A stretch of DNA of 64,000 nucleotides from an uncultured Muribaculaceae bacterium (GTDB lineage: Bacteria; Bacteroidota; Bacteroidia; Bacteroidales; Muribaculaceae), in contig CAUBJF010000003.1 in the NCBI GenBank assembly GCA_958436175.1, positions 186,001 to 250,000 of the forward strand, given 5' to 3'. The notes beneath the pieces were generated by a model that saw only the letters and a list, made by a program, of their open reading frames with translations, was not told where the DNA came from and made no database searches. This document shows, one piece after another, positions 52,397 through 60,846 of the stretch. Position 1 is the first letter of the stretch, and each line of letters opens with the position of its first letter. Position numbers and translations under genes: made by a program.

Positions 52397-55300
52397 ATGA
52401 AATCATTATCCTATAAAGGACTGTTCCGTCTGCTCATGCTCGTCGTGGCTTTTACCACGGTCAGCAGTGCTGCCGCCGACAACCGTCTCTACATTCCTGA
52501 TTTCACAGTCGAGTCGTCCTCTCCCGTAGAAGTCCAGCTGATGCTCGACAACACAGACCCGATTTCGGCACTTCAGGTAGAGGTGATGCTTCCGGAGGGT
52601 CTTACAGCCACAGCCATTAAGATTGATGATGCCCGTAAGCAGCCGTTCATGAATCCTCAGATGAATCCTTCGGTCAACGGCGACAAGCAGCACGCCCGCA
52701 TCATTATTTCCAATATGCGTCCTGCTATGACTTTCAAGGGCAACGAAGGCGCTGTTGCAACTCTAACCCTGCAGCCCACCGCCGCCTTCCTGGCGAGCAA
52801 TGCTGAAAAGGTTCTCACGCTCGAAGGCATCAGCCTCACAGGTCCTGATGCCGCAAATGACCCCAGCCAGATGTATACACTTCCCGACGAGACTACAAAT
52901 ATCTCTGTAGCAGCCGGTGAGTTTCAGGTTACTGCCGATCCCACCGAACTTATGGTTATGGGCGGCAAGACCTACACCCTCGCTATCGGTCTCGAGAACT
53001 CGGCAAATGTACAGGCTTTTCAGGCTGACATCAATCTTCCCGCCGGAGTTACCGTTAATGAGGAAAGCTTCGCCATCACCTCGCGCTGCGACCAGACAGT
53101 GATGCCTCTTCCGACAGTACGCCCCAATGGTGTTGTCAATGTCGTAATCATGAACTTCGCCAGCACCACCGACATCATCAGCGGTACTAACGAAGGCAAC
53201 ATCCTCACTTTCGATATCAATGTAGCAGAAGGCTACAATATCGAATCTGCCGAAATCCTCGTCAACGAAGTCTATGTTTCCGCTCTCGGAAGCCAGTCGT
53301 TCGACGCAGGCACTGTAACAATCACCCTCAAGAACGATGCCAACAAGCTCGCCGAGGCTCAGGCAAGCGTTCAGGAACTCCGCGACGCTCTCGCTACCGC
53401 TCTCGAGACTATCGCAACCGACTGCCCCGATGTTAAGGACCAGTTCACCGGTGAAGACATCACAAGCCAGATCGACGCTCTCGAAGCTGCCATCAACGAG
53501 GCTTACGAGAACGGTACTCTCACTGCCAACTATGAGACAGTGATGGCTCCCGTAGCCGACATCCAGGCTGCTATCACCAAGCTCGTCGAAGACGCAAAGG
53601 CCGCACAGGCTGCCGTTACCGCCAACAACGAGGCCAAGACCAATGCTGATGCCAAGGTTGCCGAACTCGAAGCCGCTCTTGCTACCGCCCTCGAGACTAT
53701 CGCTACCGACTGTCCCGACGTTAAGGACCAGTTCACCGGTGCCGAAATCACTGAGCAGATCAATGCCCTCAAGACCGCTATCGAAGAAGCTTACACCGCC
53801 GGTACTCTCGCTACCGACTATGAGACAGTGATGACTCCTGCCACCGCTATCGAAGAAGCTATCGCCAAGCTCGTCGAAGATGCCAAGGCCGCACAGGCTG
53901 AAGTAATCGCCAAGGCTAACGCCGATGCCAAGGTCGCTGCCCTCGAACAGGCTCTTGCCGACGCTCTCGCAACTATCGCTGAAGAATGTCCCGATGTTAA
54001 GGACCAGTTCACCGGTTCCGAAATCACCGAGCAGATCGAAGCCCTCAAGACCGCTATCGCAAATGCCGTTGCCGAAGGCACACTCGCCGAGAACTACGAC
54101 ACAGTGATGACTCCTGCCGCCGCTATCGAGGCTGCCATCGAACAGCTCATCGCTGATGCCAAGGCTGCCCAGACCGCTTACAACGAAGCTACCGCTGCCA
54201 ACGACGAAGCCAAGGCTAAGGCTGACGCCAAGGTTGCCGAACTCGAACAGGCTCTTGCCGACGCTCTCGCAACTATCGCCGAAGAATATCCCTCTGTTAA
54301 GGATCAGTTCACCGGTGAAAACGTGACCGCCCTCATCGACGCTCTCAAGAACGCTATCCTGGATGCTTACAACAACCGCACCCTCGCCGCCGACTATGAG
54401 ACAGTCGTGACAACCCCCGCCGCTGAAATCGAAGCTGCCATCGCACAGCTCATCGAAGATGCCAAGGCTGCCGTTGCAGCTCAGGACGAAGAAGCCCGCA
54501 AGGCTCTCAACGCCGAGAGATACAATGCCGACATGGCCGCTCTCGACGCCCTTCAGGCCAAGCTCGACCAGACTTCCTCTACTGTAGCTATCGTTTATCC
54601 CGGCTTCGATGCCGCCGCTGACGTAACAGCTGCACAGAACGCTATCAACGAAGCACGCGCCGCTGTCGAAGCTGCCTATGCTGCCGTTGAAAACGAAGGT
54701 GTCTACAATTACCAGCTCGATACCCAGTCTATCGAGAACCTCATCAACAATATCACCGCCCATGCAGCCCTCGACAAGGCTCAGCGCCAGGTAACCCTGC
54801 TCCGCAACGCTCTTGCCGAAGCTCTCGAGACTATCGCCGATGAATGTCCCCTCGTTAAGGACCAGTTCACCGGTGCCGATATCAAGGCTCAGATCGACGC
54901 TCTCGAAGAAGCCATCAACGCCCACAATGCTGCTGGTGACCTCGCCGCCAAGTACGACGAAGTAATGGCTCCCGTCACCTCCATCAATGTTGCAATCTCC
55001 AAGCTCCTTGAGAACGCACGTGCCGCCCAGGCTGCCGAAGTACAGCGCCGCGCCGACAACGAAGCCGCCTACAACGCCGACCTCGATGCCATCGCAACTC
55101 TCCAGACCAAGCTCAACGAAGCCAAGGCTCAGATTGCTGCCGAATATCCGACATACGACGCTACCGAGCTCGTCAACGCCATCCAGGCTATGATCGACGA
55201 TGCCAAGGATGCCGCCGATGCCGAATACGCCGCAGTTGCTGAAGAAGGCACATACCAGAGCACTCTCGACGTTGCCGCTATCGAACACAAGATCCAGGAT

Positions 55301-55468
55301 CTCCTTGATGCCGCCAGCGGTATCGAAGACATCCTCGTCGAAGAAATCGAGAATGGCAATGTGATGATCTACACCATCGACGGCCGCAAGGTTGCCCGTC
55401 CCGTACAGGGCCAGATCAACATCTTCGTTGACCGTGCAGGTAATGTAACAAAGAAGTTTATCCGTTAA
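52397..55468 (+). CDS. Secreted protein with two cohesin-like domains and a tandem helical-repeat stalk
   Basis: 1023 residues from the ATG at 52397, chosen because it gives a signal peptide (LFRLLMLVVAFTTVSSAAA); the longer frame adds a basic leader that overlaps the hairpin. Two cohesin-like beta-sandwiches follow (about 30-165, SPVEVQLMLDNTDPISALQV; and about 170-315, KTYTLAIGLENSANVQAFQA). From about 316 to 975 there are seven helical repeats of 85-100 residues; five share CPDVKDQFTG-type cores and two share a YP-x-(F/Y)-DA core. The tail IYTIDGRKVARPVQGQINI, ending KKFIR, is sorting-like. The stalk plus cohesin-like head suggests a surface scaffold, perhaps binding the dockerin-like module of the neighbour; this is inference. 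Confidence 0.87.
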   Translation: MKSLSYKGLFRLLMLVVAFTTVSSAAADNRLYIPDFTVESSSPVEVQLMLDNTDPISALQVEVMLPEGLTATAIKIDDARKQPFMNPQMNPSVNGDKQHARIIISNMRPAMTFKGNEGAVATLTLQPTAAFLASNAEKVLTLEGISLTGPDAANDPSQMYTLPDETTNISVAAGEFQVTADPTELMVMGGKTYTLAIGLENSANVQAFQADINLPAGVTVNEESFAITSRCDQTVMPLPTVRPNGVVNVVIMNFASTTDIISGTNEGNILTFDINVAEGYNIESAEILVNEVYVSALGSQSFDAGTVTITLKNDANKLAEAQASVQELRDALATALETIATDCPDVKDQFTGEDITSQIDALEAAINEAYENGTLTANYETVMAPVADIQAAITKLVEDAKAAQAAVTANNEAKTNADAKVAELEAALATALETIATDCPDVKDQFTGAEITEQINALKTAIEEAYTAGTLATDYETVMTPATAIEEAIAKLVEDAKAAQAEVIAKANADAKVAALEQALADALATIAEECPDVKDQFTGSEITEQIEALKTAIANAVAEGTLAENYDTVMTPAAAIEAAIEQLIADAKAAQTAYNEATAANDEAKAKADAKVAELEQALADALATIAEEYPSVKDQFTGENVTALIDALKNAILDAYNNRTLAADYETVVTTPAAEIEAAIAQLIEDAKAAVAAQDEEARKALNAERYNADMAALDALQAKLDQTSSTVAIVYPGFDAAADVTAAQNAINEARAAVEAAYAAVENEGVYNYQLDTQSIENLINNITAHAALDKAQRQVTLLRNALAEALETIADECPLVKDQFTGADIKAQIDALEEAINAHNAAGDLAAKYDEVMAPVTSINVAISKLLENARAAQAAEVQRRADNEAAYNADLDAIATLQTKLNEAKAQIAAEYPTYDATELVNAIQAMIDDAKDAADAEYAAVAEEGTYQSTLDVAAIEHKIQDLLDAASGIEDILVEEIENGNVMIYTIDGRKVARPVQGQINIFVDRAGNVTKKFIR
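53337..55320 (+). repeat. Tandem coding repeats in the helical stalk
   Basis: A DNA core (TTAAGGACCAGTTCACCGGT or close variants) recurs near 53433, 53720, 53997, 54297 and 54855. Steps of about 288, 277 and 300 bases separate the first four; the step to the fifth is about double because a second repeat type lies between. High identity at DNA level points to recent duplication or continuing recombination. Confidence 0.85.
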
Positions 55469-55479
55469 TAGCGCGTAAA

Positions 55480-55497
55480 TAATTCCATACTGTTATT
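55480..55497 (+). repeat. 18-base 3'-UTR motif, copy 2
   Basis: Exact copy of the motif at 39011-39028, again just after a large secreted-protein gene and before a hairpin with CCGTGAGG in its loop. Confidence 0.8.
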
Positions 55498-55503
55498 TTA
55501 AGG

Positions 55504-55537
55504 GAGAGGCGGCCGTGAGGTCGCCTCTCTTATTTTT
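55504..55537 (+). terminator. Terminator after the cohesin-like gene
   Basis: GAGAGGCG and CGCCTCTC arms with loop GCCGTGAGGT, followed by TTATTTTT. Confidence 0.88.
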
Positions 55538-55760
55538 ATGGCTTTATAACCGAACGCTAAGCCGTTCGCACCGGGGGCAAAGGAGGAAAGAAGAAAGAAG
55601 GGCCGCGGCGCGTTTTGTCAGCCGTTGAGGAGCCTTGGCTCCGGCTTGTCGGCCTTGGCTCCTTTTGAAAGATTTGCTTCGCGGAGGGGGCAAAAGAAAA
55701 GGCAGCGGCCGCCGTGGCGGTGCTGCCTTCAGGGATATAGGATAGATTTTTGTATGCTTT
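55538..55760. other. Intergenic GC/purine-rich stretch without a gene
   Basis: Between the terminator and the stop of the zinc-ribbon gene I see no supported gene. 55629-55647 is a near-exact inverted copy (18 of 19) of 45609-45627 on the other side of the giant-protein pair. The rest is low-complexity sequence. Confidence 0.6.
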
Positions 55761-56291
55761 TTATGCCTGGGGTGCGCCGCAGTTGGAGCAGAACCTGGCC
55801 CCGGGGGCGAGCTGTGTGCCGCAGCTGGTGCAGAACTTGGCACCGGCCTCGTTATTGTAGATGTTGACGTTGATGCCGGGTCCCTGGGGCTGTACGCGGC
55901 TTTCGACGATGACAGCCTCGGCGATAGCGAGGGCCTTGTCGTCGAGCTTGGACTGCTGCACCATGCCCCAGATCTGGGTGAGGAGCACGGGCCATGTCAC
56001 GAAGAGCATGATGAGCGTCGGGATCACCTGCTGCCCGAAGATGCCGATGCCGGCTTCGAAGTTGATGAAGCTTCCGTTGGGGATGAGCGTGATCTTGAGG
56101 GCTGTCTTCATGCCGAGTACTGCCTTGAAGAAGCCGCCCTTGGTGATTGATATGTCGGCACCTCCGCTGAGGAGTTCTTCGCGTTGTACGGTGAAGCCTT
56201 CGGCTTCGAAACTGGAGCAGATGCGTTCTGCTATTGCCGGTATGAGCGAGGGGTTGCCGGCGAGCTGTTTTTTAGTGTTGAATGCTCCCAT
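55761..56291 (-). CDS. Zinc-ribbon protein with a central membrane segment
   Basis: 176 residues. A soluble N-terminal part (about 1-80) has repeated beta-like strands (ADISITKGGFFKAVLGMKTAL). One hydrophobic segment follows at about 88-108 (VIPTLIMLFVTWPVLLTQIW). A double zinc-ribbon tail is clear: FCTSCGTQLAPGARFCSNCG. I recognise no named family. It starts 3 bases after the 87-residue gene and ends a three-gene operon headed by an M48 peptidase that also carries a zinc ribbon. Confidence 0.8.
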   Translation of the reverse strand: MGAFNTKKQLAGNPSLIPAIAERICSSFEAEGFTVQREELLSGGADISITKGGFFKAVLGMKTALKITLIPNGSFINFEAGIGIFGQQVIPTLIMLFVTWPVLLTQIWGMVQQSKLDDKALAIAEAVIVESRVQPQGPGINVNIYNNEAGAKFCTSCGTQLAPGARFCSNCGAPQA

Positions 56292-56294
56292 GGC

Positions 56295-56558
56295 TTAGAG
56301 GTGGAGTTGTTGAAGTTCGTACTGGTTGTAGACAGCGTTGAGGACGCTGATATGTGATATTGCTTCGAGAACTGCTTTCTGCTGTTCGGGGTTGCAGAGC
56401 TGCTGCACTTTGCGGAGAGCTGCAACTGTCCTGTCGGCCTGGTCCTTGAGCTCGGTATCAGTGACGATGCCGTCTTCCATGATAGCGATGTATGCCGGGT
56501 GCTGGGTCACGATGTCGGCGATGTTTAGTACGCCGTTTTCGTCGAATAGGGTTTCCAT
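56295..56558 (-). CDS. Small helical protein of unknown function in the M48 operon
   Basis: 87 residues, METLFDENGVLNIADIVTQH onward, predicted mostly alpha-helical, no membrane segment, one cysteine. A stretch DGIVTDTELKDQADRTVAAL could form an EF-hand-like or TerB-like helical unit. It sits between the M48 peptidase (22 bases upstream) and the zinc-ribbon gene (3 bases downstream), so it is almost surely translated as part of the operon. No family recognised. Confidence 0.75.
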   Translation of the reverse strand: METLFDENGVLNIADIVTQHPAYIAIMEDGIVTDTELKDQADRTVAALRKVQQLCNPEQQKAVLEAISHISVLNAVYNQYELQQLHL

Positions 56559-56580
56559 AGTCTATAGGGATGATGGTTTG

Positions 56581-57471
56581 TTAGTCTTTGAGTTTGGTGC
56601 CGCAGTGAAGGCAGAATTTCCAGCTATCCTCGATGTCGCCTCCGCAGCTGGGGCATTTGGGTTTGGCCGGGTCGGACTGTCTGCGCTTGAATCCTTCGAC
56701 GATGGCCTGGTACTGCGGAGTCTTGCCCCATTTGAGAATCTCTCGGCATCGGACGGCGTTGAAGGGATGGTCGAGTTCCATGGTGGCGAGGGTCTGGAGG
56801 GTCTTGTTCCAAGCGCCGCCGGTGCGTATTTTCTCGTATTCCTCGGCTTGTTCGGCCCACTCCTTGAGGTCTATCTCGCCTGTGTAGCGACGCGGGCCTC
56901 CGGCGATGCGGGCCATCGACATGGCGACGGTCTCCGGATTTGTGAAGACGGCTCCTGCGCGGTCGCAGCTGAGCTCGCTCTTGCGCTGCCAGTAGAGGAG
57001 GGCATACTTGACGGGGGCGGAGAAGGCTCCGAGTATTCCGAAGGCGTCGAGCCCTGCCTTCAGGAACTCGGCCATGGAATGATAGACGACGTGGCGGCAG
57101 AGGATGTGTCCGCACTCGTGGGCGATGACTGCATCGAGCTCGTCGTCGTTGAGCAGCTCGAGGAGGCCGGATGTGACAGTGACGAATATCTTTGTGTCGC
57201 CGAAGGTCCATGCGTTGGGCATGGGGTTCATGGTGAGGTAGAATTCGGGTTCCTTGATGCCGAATTTCTCGCATATAGGAGGCAGATGGCGGTATATGTC
57301 GGGAAGCTGTCTTTCCGACAGGCGTATGCTGTTGGCCATGTTCATGCCGTACTGCAGGCGCTCTGCGCCGATGGCGTAGAATTTCTTAACAAGAGCGGTG
57401 AACCCCGGGATGCTCTGCAGCTGCTTGAGGGCGGCTGCATCTTCGGGATGGATGAATTCGCTTGGTGTCAT
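56581..57471 (-). CDS. M48-family metallopeptidase with C-terminal zinc ribbon
   Basis: 296 residues from the ATG at 57471 (MTPSEFIHPEDAAALKQL); the longer frame starts with TTG overlapping a -7 box (TATATTTG, 57527-57520) and is unlikely. The zinc protease motif is AVIAHECGHILCRHVVYH, with the third ligand Glu in RKSELSCDRAGAVF. The C-terminus has a zinc ribbon, PKCPSCGGDIEDSWKFCLHCGTK. M48 peptidases often act in membrane protein quality control, but no strong membrane helix is obvious here. It heads an operon with a small helical protein and a zinc-ribbon protein. Confidence 0.9.
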   Translation of the reverse strand: MTPSEFIHPEDAAALKQLQSIPGFTALVKKFYAIGAERLQYGMNMANSIRLSERQLPDIYRHLPPICEKFGIKEPEFYLTMNPMPNAWTFGDTKIFVTVTSGLLELLNDDELDAVIAHECGHILCRHVVYHSMAEFLKAGLDAFGILGAFSAPVKYALLYWQRKSELSCDRAGAVFTNPETVAMSMARIAGGPRRYTGEIDLKEWAEQAEEYEKIRTGGAWNKTLQTLATMELDHPFNAVRCREILKWGKTPQYQAIVEGFKRRQSDPAKPKCPSCGGDIEDSWKFCLHCGTKLKD

Positions 57472-57573
57472 TGGTTTATAAGGTGATGTTGCCGAGAGTC
57501 GGCTTTGTGTTGTTTTCGGCAAATATACGCTAATTATTCTGAAATTCGTCGATTCCGGCTCAAAAAAGATTGA

Positions 57574-59991
57574 TCAGAATTCGACGGAGAGACGCACGTT
57601 GAACTGGCGGCGCGTAAGGTAGTTGGGGACGGCGTACTGTATGTCGTTGACATCCGTGACCCAGTAGTAGTTGCTTACATTGCTGATGTCGAGCAGATTG
57701 AATACGTCGACACCGAGCCATATGTTCTTGAAGCTGCCCCAGAAGCCGCTGCGGCGTTCGCCGTCCTTCGGAGGCGTAAGGAGGCCGTATGCGAGGCCGA
57801 CATCGACGCGCTTGTAGGCCGGTGCGCGGAAGTAGCCCTTGTCGCGGCTTCCCTGGGGAGGGGTCATGGGCAGGCCGTCAGAGAGTATTCCCCGGAGGTT
57901 GAACTTGAGCTTGGGGAACTTGGGGAAGTAGTCGGTGAAGAAGAGGGCGAAGGAGTAGCGCTGGTCGGTAGGACGCGGCACTTTCACGCCGTGGAGGTCT
58001 TCCTGAGTCTTCATCAGCGAGAAGCTTATCCAGGAGTCGGTGCCGGGCACGAACTGTCCGAAGAGCTTGAAGTCGATGCCTGTGGCGAAGCCTTTGCTGA
58101 GGTTCTGTCCGGCATATGTCACCTTGAGGTTGTCGATTTCGTAGGGTATGAGGTTGCTCAGGGCCTTGTAGTAGACCTCGCCAGTGAGCTTGAAGGGACG
58201 GTCCATGGCGCGAAATGTGTAGTCCGCACCGGCTATGAACTGGAAGGAGCGCTGGCTCTTGATGCCGTTGTTGAGGCGTATGGCGATGTTGCCGTCGGCA
58301 TCTTCCTCGGGCAGGCGGTATTCCTTGTAGAATGGCGACTGGTAGTAGAGGCCCGTGGCGACGCGCAGCGCGAGGCGCGGCAGCTTGTCGGGCACGAAGC
58401 CGACGCTGACTCGGGGGCTGACGAGGAATTCCTTGTTGTAGTCCCAGTAGGACATGCGTATACCGGCGTTGAAGTTGAAGAACCCGGCATTGGTTGTCAG
58501 GCGGTAGGTGTCCTGCATGTAGAACGCGAAGCGGTTCGAGCTGAGGTCGTTGTGCGAGCTGAGATTGTAGATGACCTTTACGGCGTCGGGGTCGAAGGGC
58601 AGCGAGAAACCGGCGGAGTCGCGCAGTTCCCACTCGCGGGCGCGGTCGTAGACGCTCTCGTGGTTGAATGTGAGGCCGTAGGTCAGGTTGTGGCGGTTGA
58701 TGCCCGTAGCACCTCGCAGGCCGAGCGAGAATACGGAGGCCTTGAAGCGGTTGCGCGCGTGCTCGTGGTATCGTCCCACGCCGAGCTCGCCGCCTATTCC
58801 TCCCTGGTCGCTGTCGCCGGCACCGGCCTGGTCGAGCCAGTACTCGCCGGAGATGTCGTAGCTGACGAGCTCGTTGGTGAAGTAGCCGGAGGCGAGCAGG
58901 GAGAGCTCGTTGGCTTTGTTGGGGCGGTAGGTGAGGGTACCGGCACCGAAATAGGTCTCGAAGCGGTCCTTCTCCATGCCGTCGAAGTAGACAGTGAATT
59001 CCTTGGCATCGGTGCTGGTGCCGAACTTTGTGGTCTGGTTATGGGGTATGAACTTGTAGTTGTTGACGGCTATGTTCCCGAGGACGGATAGCTTGAGCTT
59101 GTCGGAGAACTTATAGGTCATGCTCGTCTGGTAGTCGAAGAACTTAGGGTCGTATTCGCCTTTCTGGTCGAGTGAGCCCAGGAGCGACGAGTTCTGCTTG
59201 TAGCGCACGCCGTGGAGCTGGGTGAAGTGTTTCGAGCTTGAGCCTATGGCTGCCGTGGCACCCATGAGCGAAGCCGAGACGGAGCCTTCGAAGCTTTCGG
59301 GCTCGCGGTATGTGATGTCGAGCACGGAGCTCATCTTGTCGCCGTACTGCGCCCCGAAGCCGCCTGTCGAGAAGCCGATGGCACCAACCATGTCGGGGTT
59401 GACGATACTCATGCCTTCCTGCTGCCCGGAGCTGACGAGCTGGGGGCGGTAGACCTCGATGCCGTTGATATATACACTGTTCTCGTCGTATGTGCCGCCG
59501 CGGACGCTGTACTGGCTGCTCATTTCGTTGTTGGAGTTGACACCGGCCATGGTCGTCAGCAGGGCTTCGACGCTGCCGCCGGTGACATCAGGTGCCATCT
59601 TGTAGCCGGAATTGTCGATTTTCTGCATTCCGGAGGTCTGTTTCTGGTACTCCGTCACCTCGATAGGGCCGAGGGTGTAGGATGCCGGTGTCATCTTGAC
59701 GTTGACCGTCACCTCGCCTGAGGGCTCGATGAGACGGCGCTGCGATTCCTCGTAGCCTATGCAGGAGAAAACTATGCGGAGGGTGTCTGTTTCGGGGGCG
59801 GAGAGCGTGTACCGGCCGTCGAGGCCGCTGGTGGTGCCGAGAGCGGTCCCTTTGATTTTGACGGTTACGAATTCGAGAGGCTCGTTGTCCTGGTCGGTGA
59901 TAAGTCCCGAAATCTTGACAGGTCCTTTGGCCCACAGGCCGATGCCTGCGGTTATAGTGAGCAATATGAGTGATATAAGACGGTTCATCAT
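57574..59991 (-). CDS. TonB-dependent outer-membrane receptor (no SusD partner)
   Basis: 805 residues. A signal peptide (LISLILLTITAGIGLWA) is followed by a carboxypeptidase-regulatory-like domain (about 25-105, VKISGLITDQDNEPLEFVTV), a plug with SSQYSVRGGTYDENSVYING and GFGAQYGDKMSSVLDITYREP, and a barrel ending FNVRLSVEF with the usual terminal Phe. There is no STN domain and no adjacent SusD, so it probably imports a small ligand such as a siderophore, metal or cofactor, or serves protein export; ligand unknown. It is a single gene on the minus strand. Confidence 0.92.
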   Translation of the reverse strand: MMNRLISLILLTITAGIGLWAKGPVKISGLITDQDNEPLEFVTVKIKGTALGTTSGLDGRYTLSAPETDTLRIVFSCIGYEESQRRLIEPSGEVTVNVKMTPASYTLGPIEVTEYQKQTSGMQKIDNSGYKMAPDVTGGSVEALLTTMAGVNSNNEMSSQYSVRGGTYDENSVYINGIEVYRPQLVSSGQQEGMSIVNPDMVGAIGFSTGGFGAQYGDKMSSVLDITYREPESFEGSVSASLMGATAAIGSSSKHFTQLHGVRYKQNSSLLGSLDQKGEYDPKFFDYQTSMTYKFSDKLKLSVLGNIAVNNYKFIPHNQTTKFGTSTDAKEFTVYFDGMEKDRFETYFGAGTLTYRPNKANELSLLASGYFTNELVSYDISGEYWLDQAGAGDSDQGGIGGELGVGRYHEHARNRFKASVFSLGLRGATGINRHNLTYGLTFNHESVYDRAREWELRDSAGFSLPFDPDAVKVIYNLSSHNDLSSNRFAFYMQDTYRLTTNAGFFNFNAGIRMSYWDYNKEFLVSPRVSVGFVPDKLPRLALRVATGLYYQSPFYKEYRLPEEDADGNIAIRLNNGIKSQRSFQFIAGADYTFRAMDRPFKLTGEVYYKALSNLIPYEIDNLKVTYAGQNLSKGFATGIDFKLFGQFVPGTDSWISFSLMKTQEDLHGVKVPRPTDQRYSFALFFTDYFPKFPKLKFNLRGILSDGLPMTPPQGSRDKGYFRAPAYKRVDVGLAYGLLTPPKDGERRSGFWGSFKNIWLGVDVFNLLDISNVSNYYWVTDVNDIQYAVPNYLTRRQFNVRLSVEF

Positions 59992-60047
59992 TGATTTATA
60001 TAACGATTCGCCACCTCAAAAAATTGTAAGCGCTCACTGAATTAACG

Positions 60048-60080
60048 AAAGGCGCGATTCCGGCACGGAACCGCGCCTTT
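60048..60080. terminator. Terminator after the rubrerythrin gene
   Basis: AAAGGCGCG and CGCGCCTTT arms with inner TTCCG/CGGAA pairing, between rubrerythrin and the TonB receptor gene. Confidence 0.85.
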
Positions 60081-60115
60081 TGAGGTATGGAGAGTGATGA
60101 TTGTAGATTTTAGTA

Positions 60116-60715
60116 TCAGTCGAGAGCGTCGATATAGTCCATGGCCATATAGTGCTGGTAGGGATGGTCGCAAGCGGGGCATACTGTAGGGGGCTCAGTA
60201 CCTACGTAGGTGTAGCCGCAGACGAGACACTTCCATTCGATAGGTTTTTCGCGTTTCCAGACGGTTCCTTTCTCAACCTGGTCGAGGTAGTATAGGAAGC
60301 GGCGGCGGTGACGGGCCTCTATTGTTGCTATAGCTGCGAAATGGTCGGCGATATCGTCGAAGCCTTCTTCACGAGCAACTTTGGCCGCGTCGGTATACAG
60401 CTGGACACCTTCGATTTCTTCTTCCTTGGCGGCCAGGGCGAGGTTGGCGGCTGTAGTGCCAATCACGCCGGCATCGACATCGAGAGGGACATTGACGGAG
60501 CCGCCCTCGAGGAATTTGAAGTAGACTTTGGCGTGGCGCATCTCGTTGTTGGCTGTCTCGGTGAATATCTCGGCGATGGGGAAATAGTTTTCTTTTGTTG
60601 CCTGTGCGGCATAGAACATGTAGCGTGTATATGCCGACGATTCAGCCATGTAGGCTGTCACGAGGTTACGCTCCGTACGAGTGCCTTTGATGCTTTTCTT
60701 TGAAGTATTTGACAT
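60116..60715 (-). CDS. Rubrerythrin (ferritin-like domain first)
   Basis: 199 residues. The N-terminal four-helix di-iron domain contains NLVTAYMAESSAYTRYMFY, ANNEMRHAKVYFKFLEGG, AAKEEEIEGVQLYTDAAKV and ATIEARHRRRFLYYLDQV with Glu/His ligands. The C-terminal rubredoxin-like domain has EWKCLVCGYTYVGTEPPTVC and PACDHPYQHY. This is the classic rubrerythrin order and reduces hydrogen peroxide in anaerobes. The window also has a rubrerythrin with the opposite domain order at 44978-45529. Confidence 0.94.
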   Translation of the reverse strand: MSNTSKKSIKGTRTERNLVTAYMAESSAYTRYMFYAAQATKENYFPIAEIFTETANNEMRHAKVYFKFLEGGSVNVPLDVDAGVIGTTAANLALAAKEEEIEGVQLYTDAAKVAREEGFDDIADHFAAIATIEARHRRRFLYYLDQVEKGTVWKREKPIEWKCLVCGYTYVGTEPPTVCPACDHPYQHYMAMDYIDALD

Positions 60716-60800
60716 ATTTATATGTGTGTTTAGTGTTAGTTTGGAACCGACTGTTGTACCATAAAGAACATACGGCGGCGTAAAAAGGTTTATCGCAGTC

Positions 60801-60832
60801 TTTCGTCAGTTCGGACGGAATGAGTAACTTTG
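60801..60832 (+). promoter_or_regulatory. Promoter of the His-rich protein/TonB receptor unit
   Basis: TTTC (60801-60804), 20 bases and TAACTTTG (60825-60832). It overlaps the first possible start codon of the next gene, supporting use of the ATG at 60847. Confidence 0.62.
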
Positions 60833-60846
60833 CAGAGAATTTAGTT

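Noticed and set aside
52763..55288. 841-codon frame on the minus strand with repeats
   Set aside because: Antisense of the cohesin-like repeat protein; the repeats are simply those of the coding strand.
53337..55320. Regular repeats that might be taken for a CRISPR array
   Set aside because: The period is about 280-300 bases, in frame within a coding gene, with no short spacers and no cas genes nearby.
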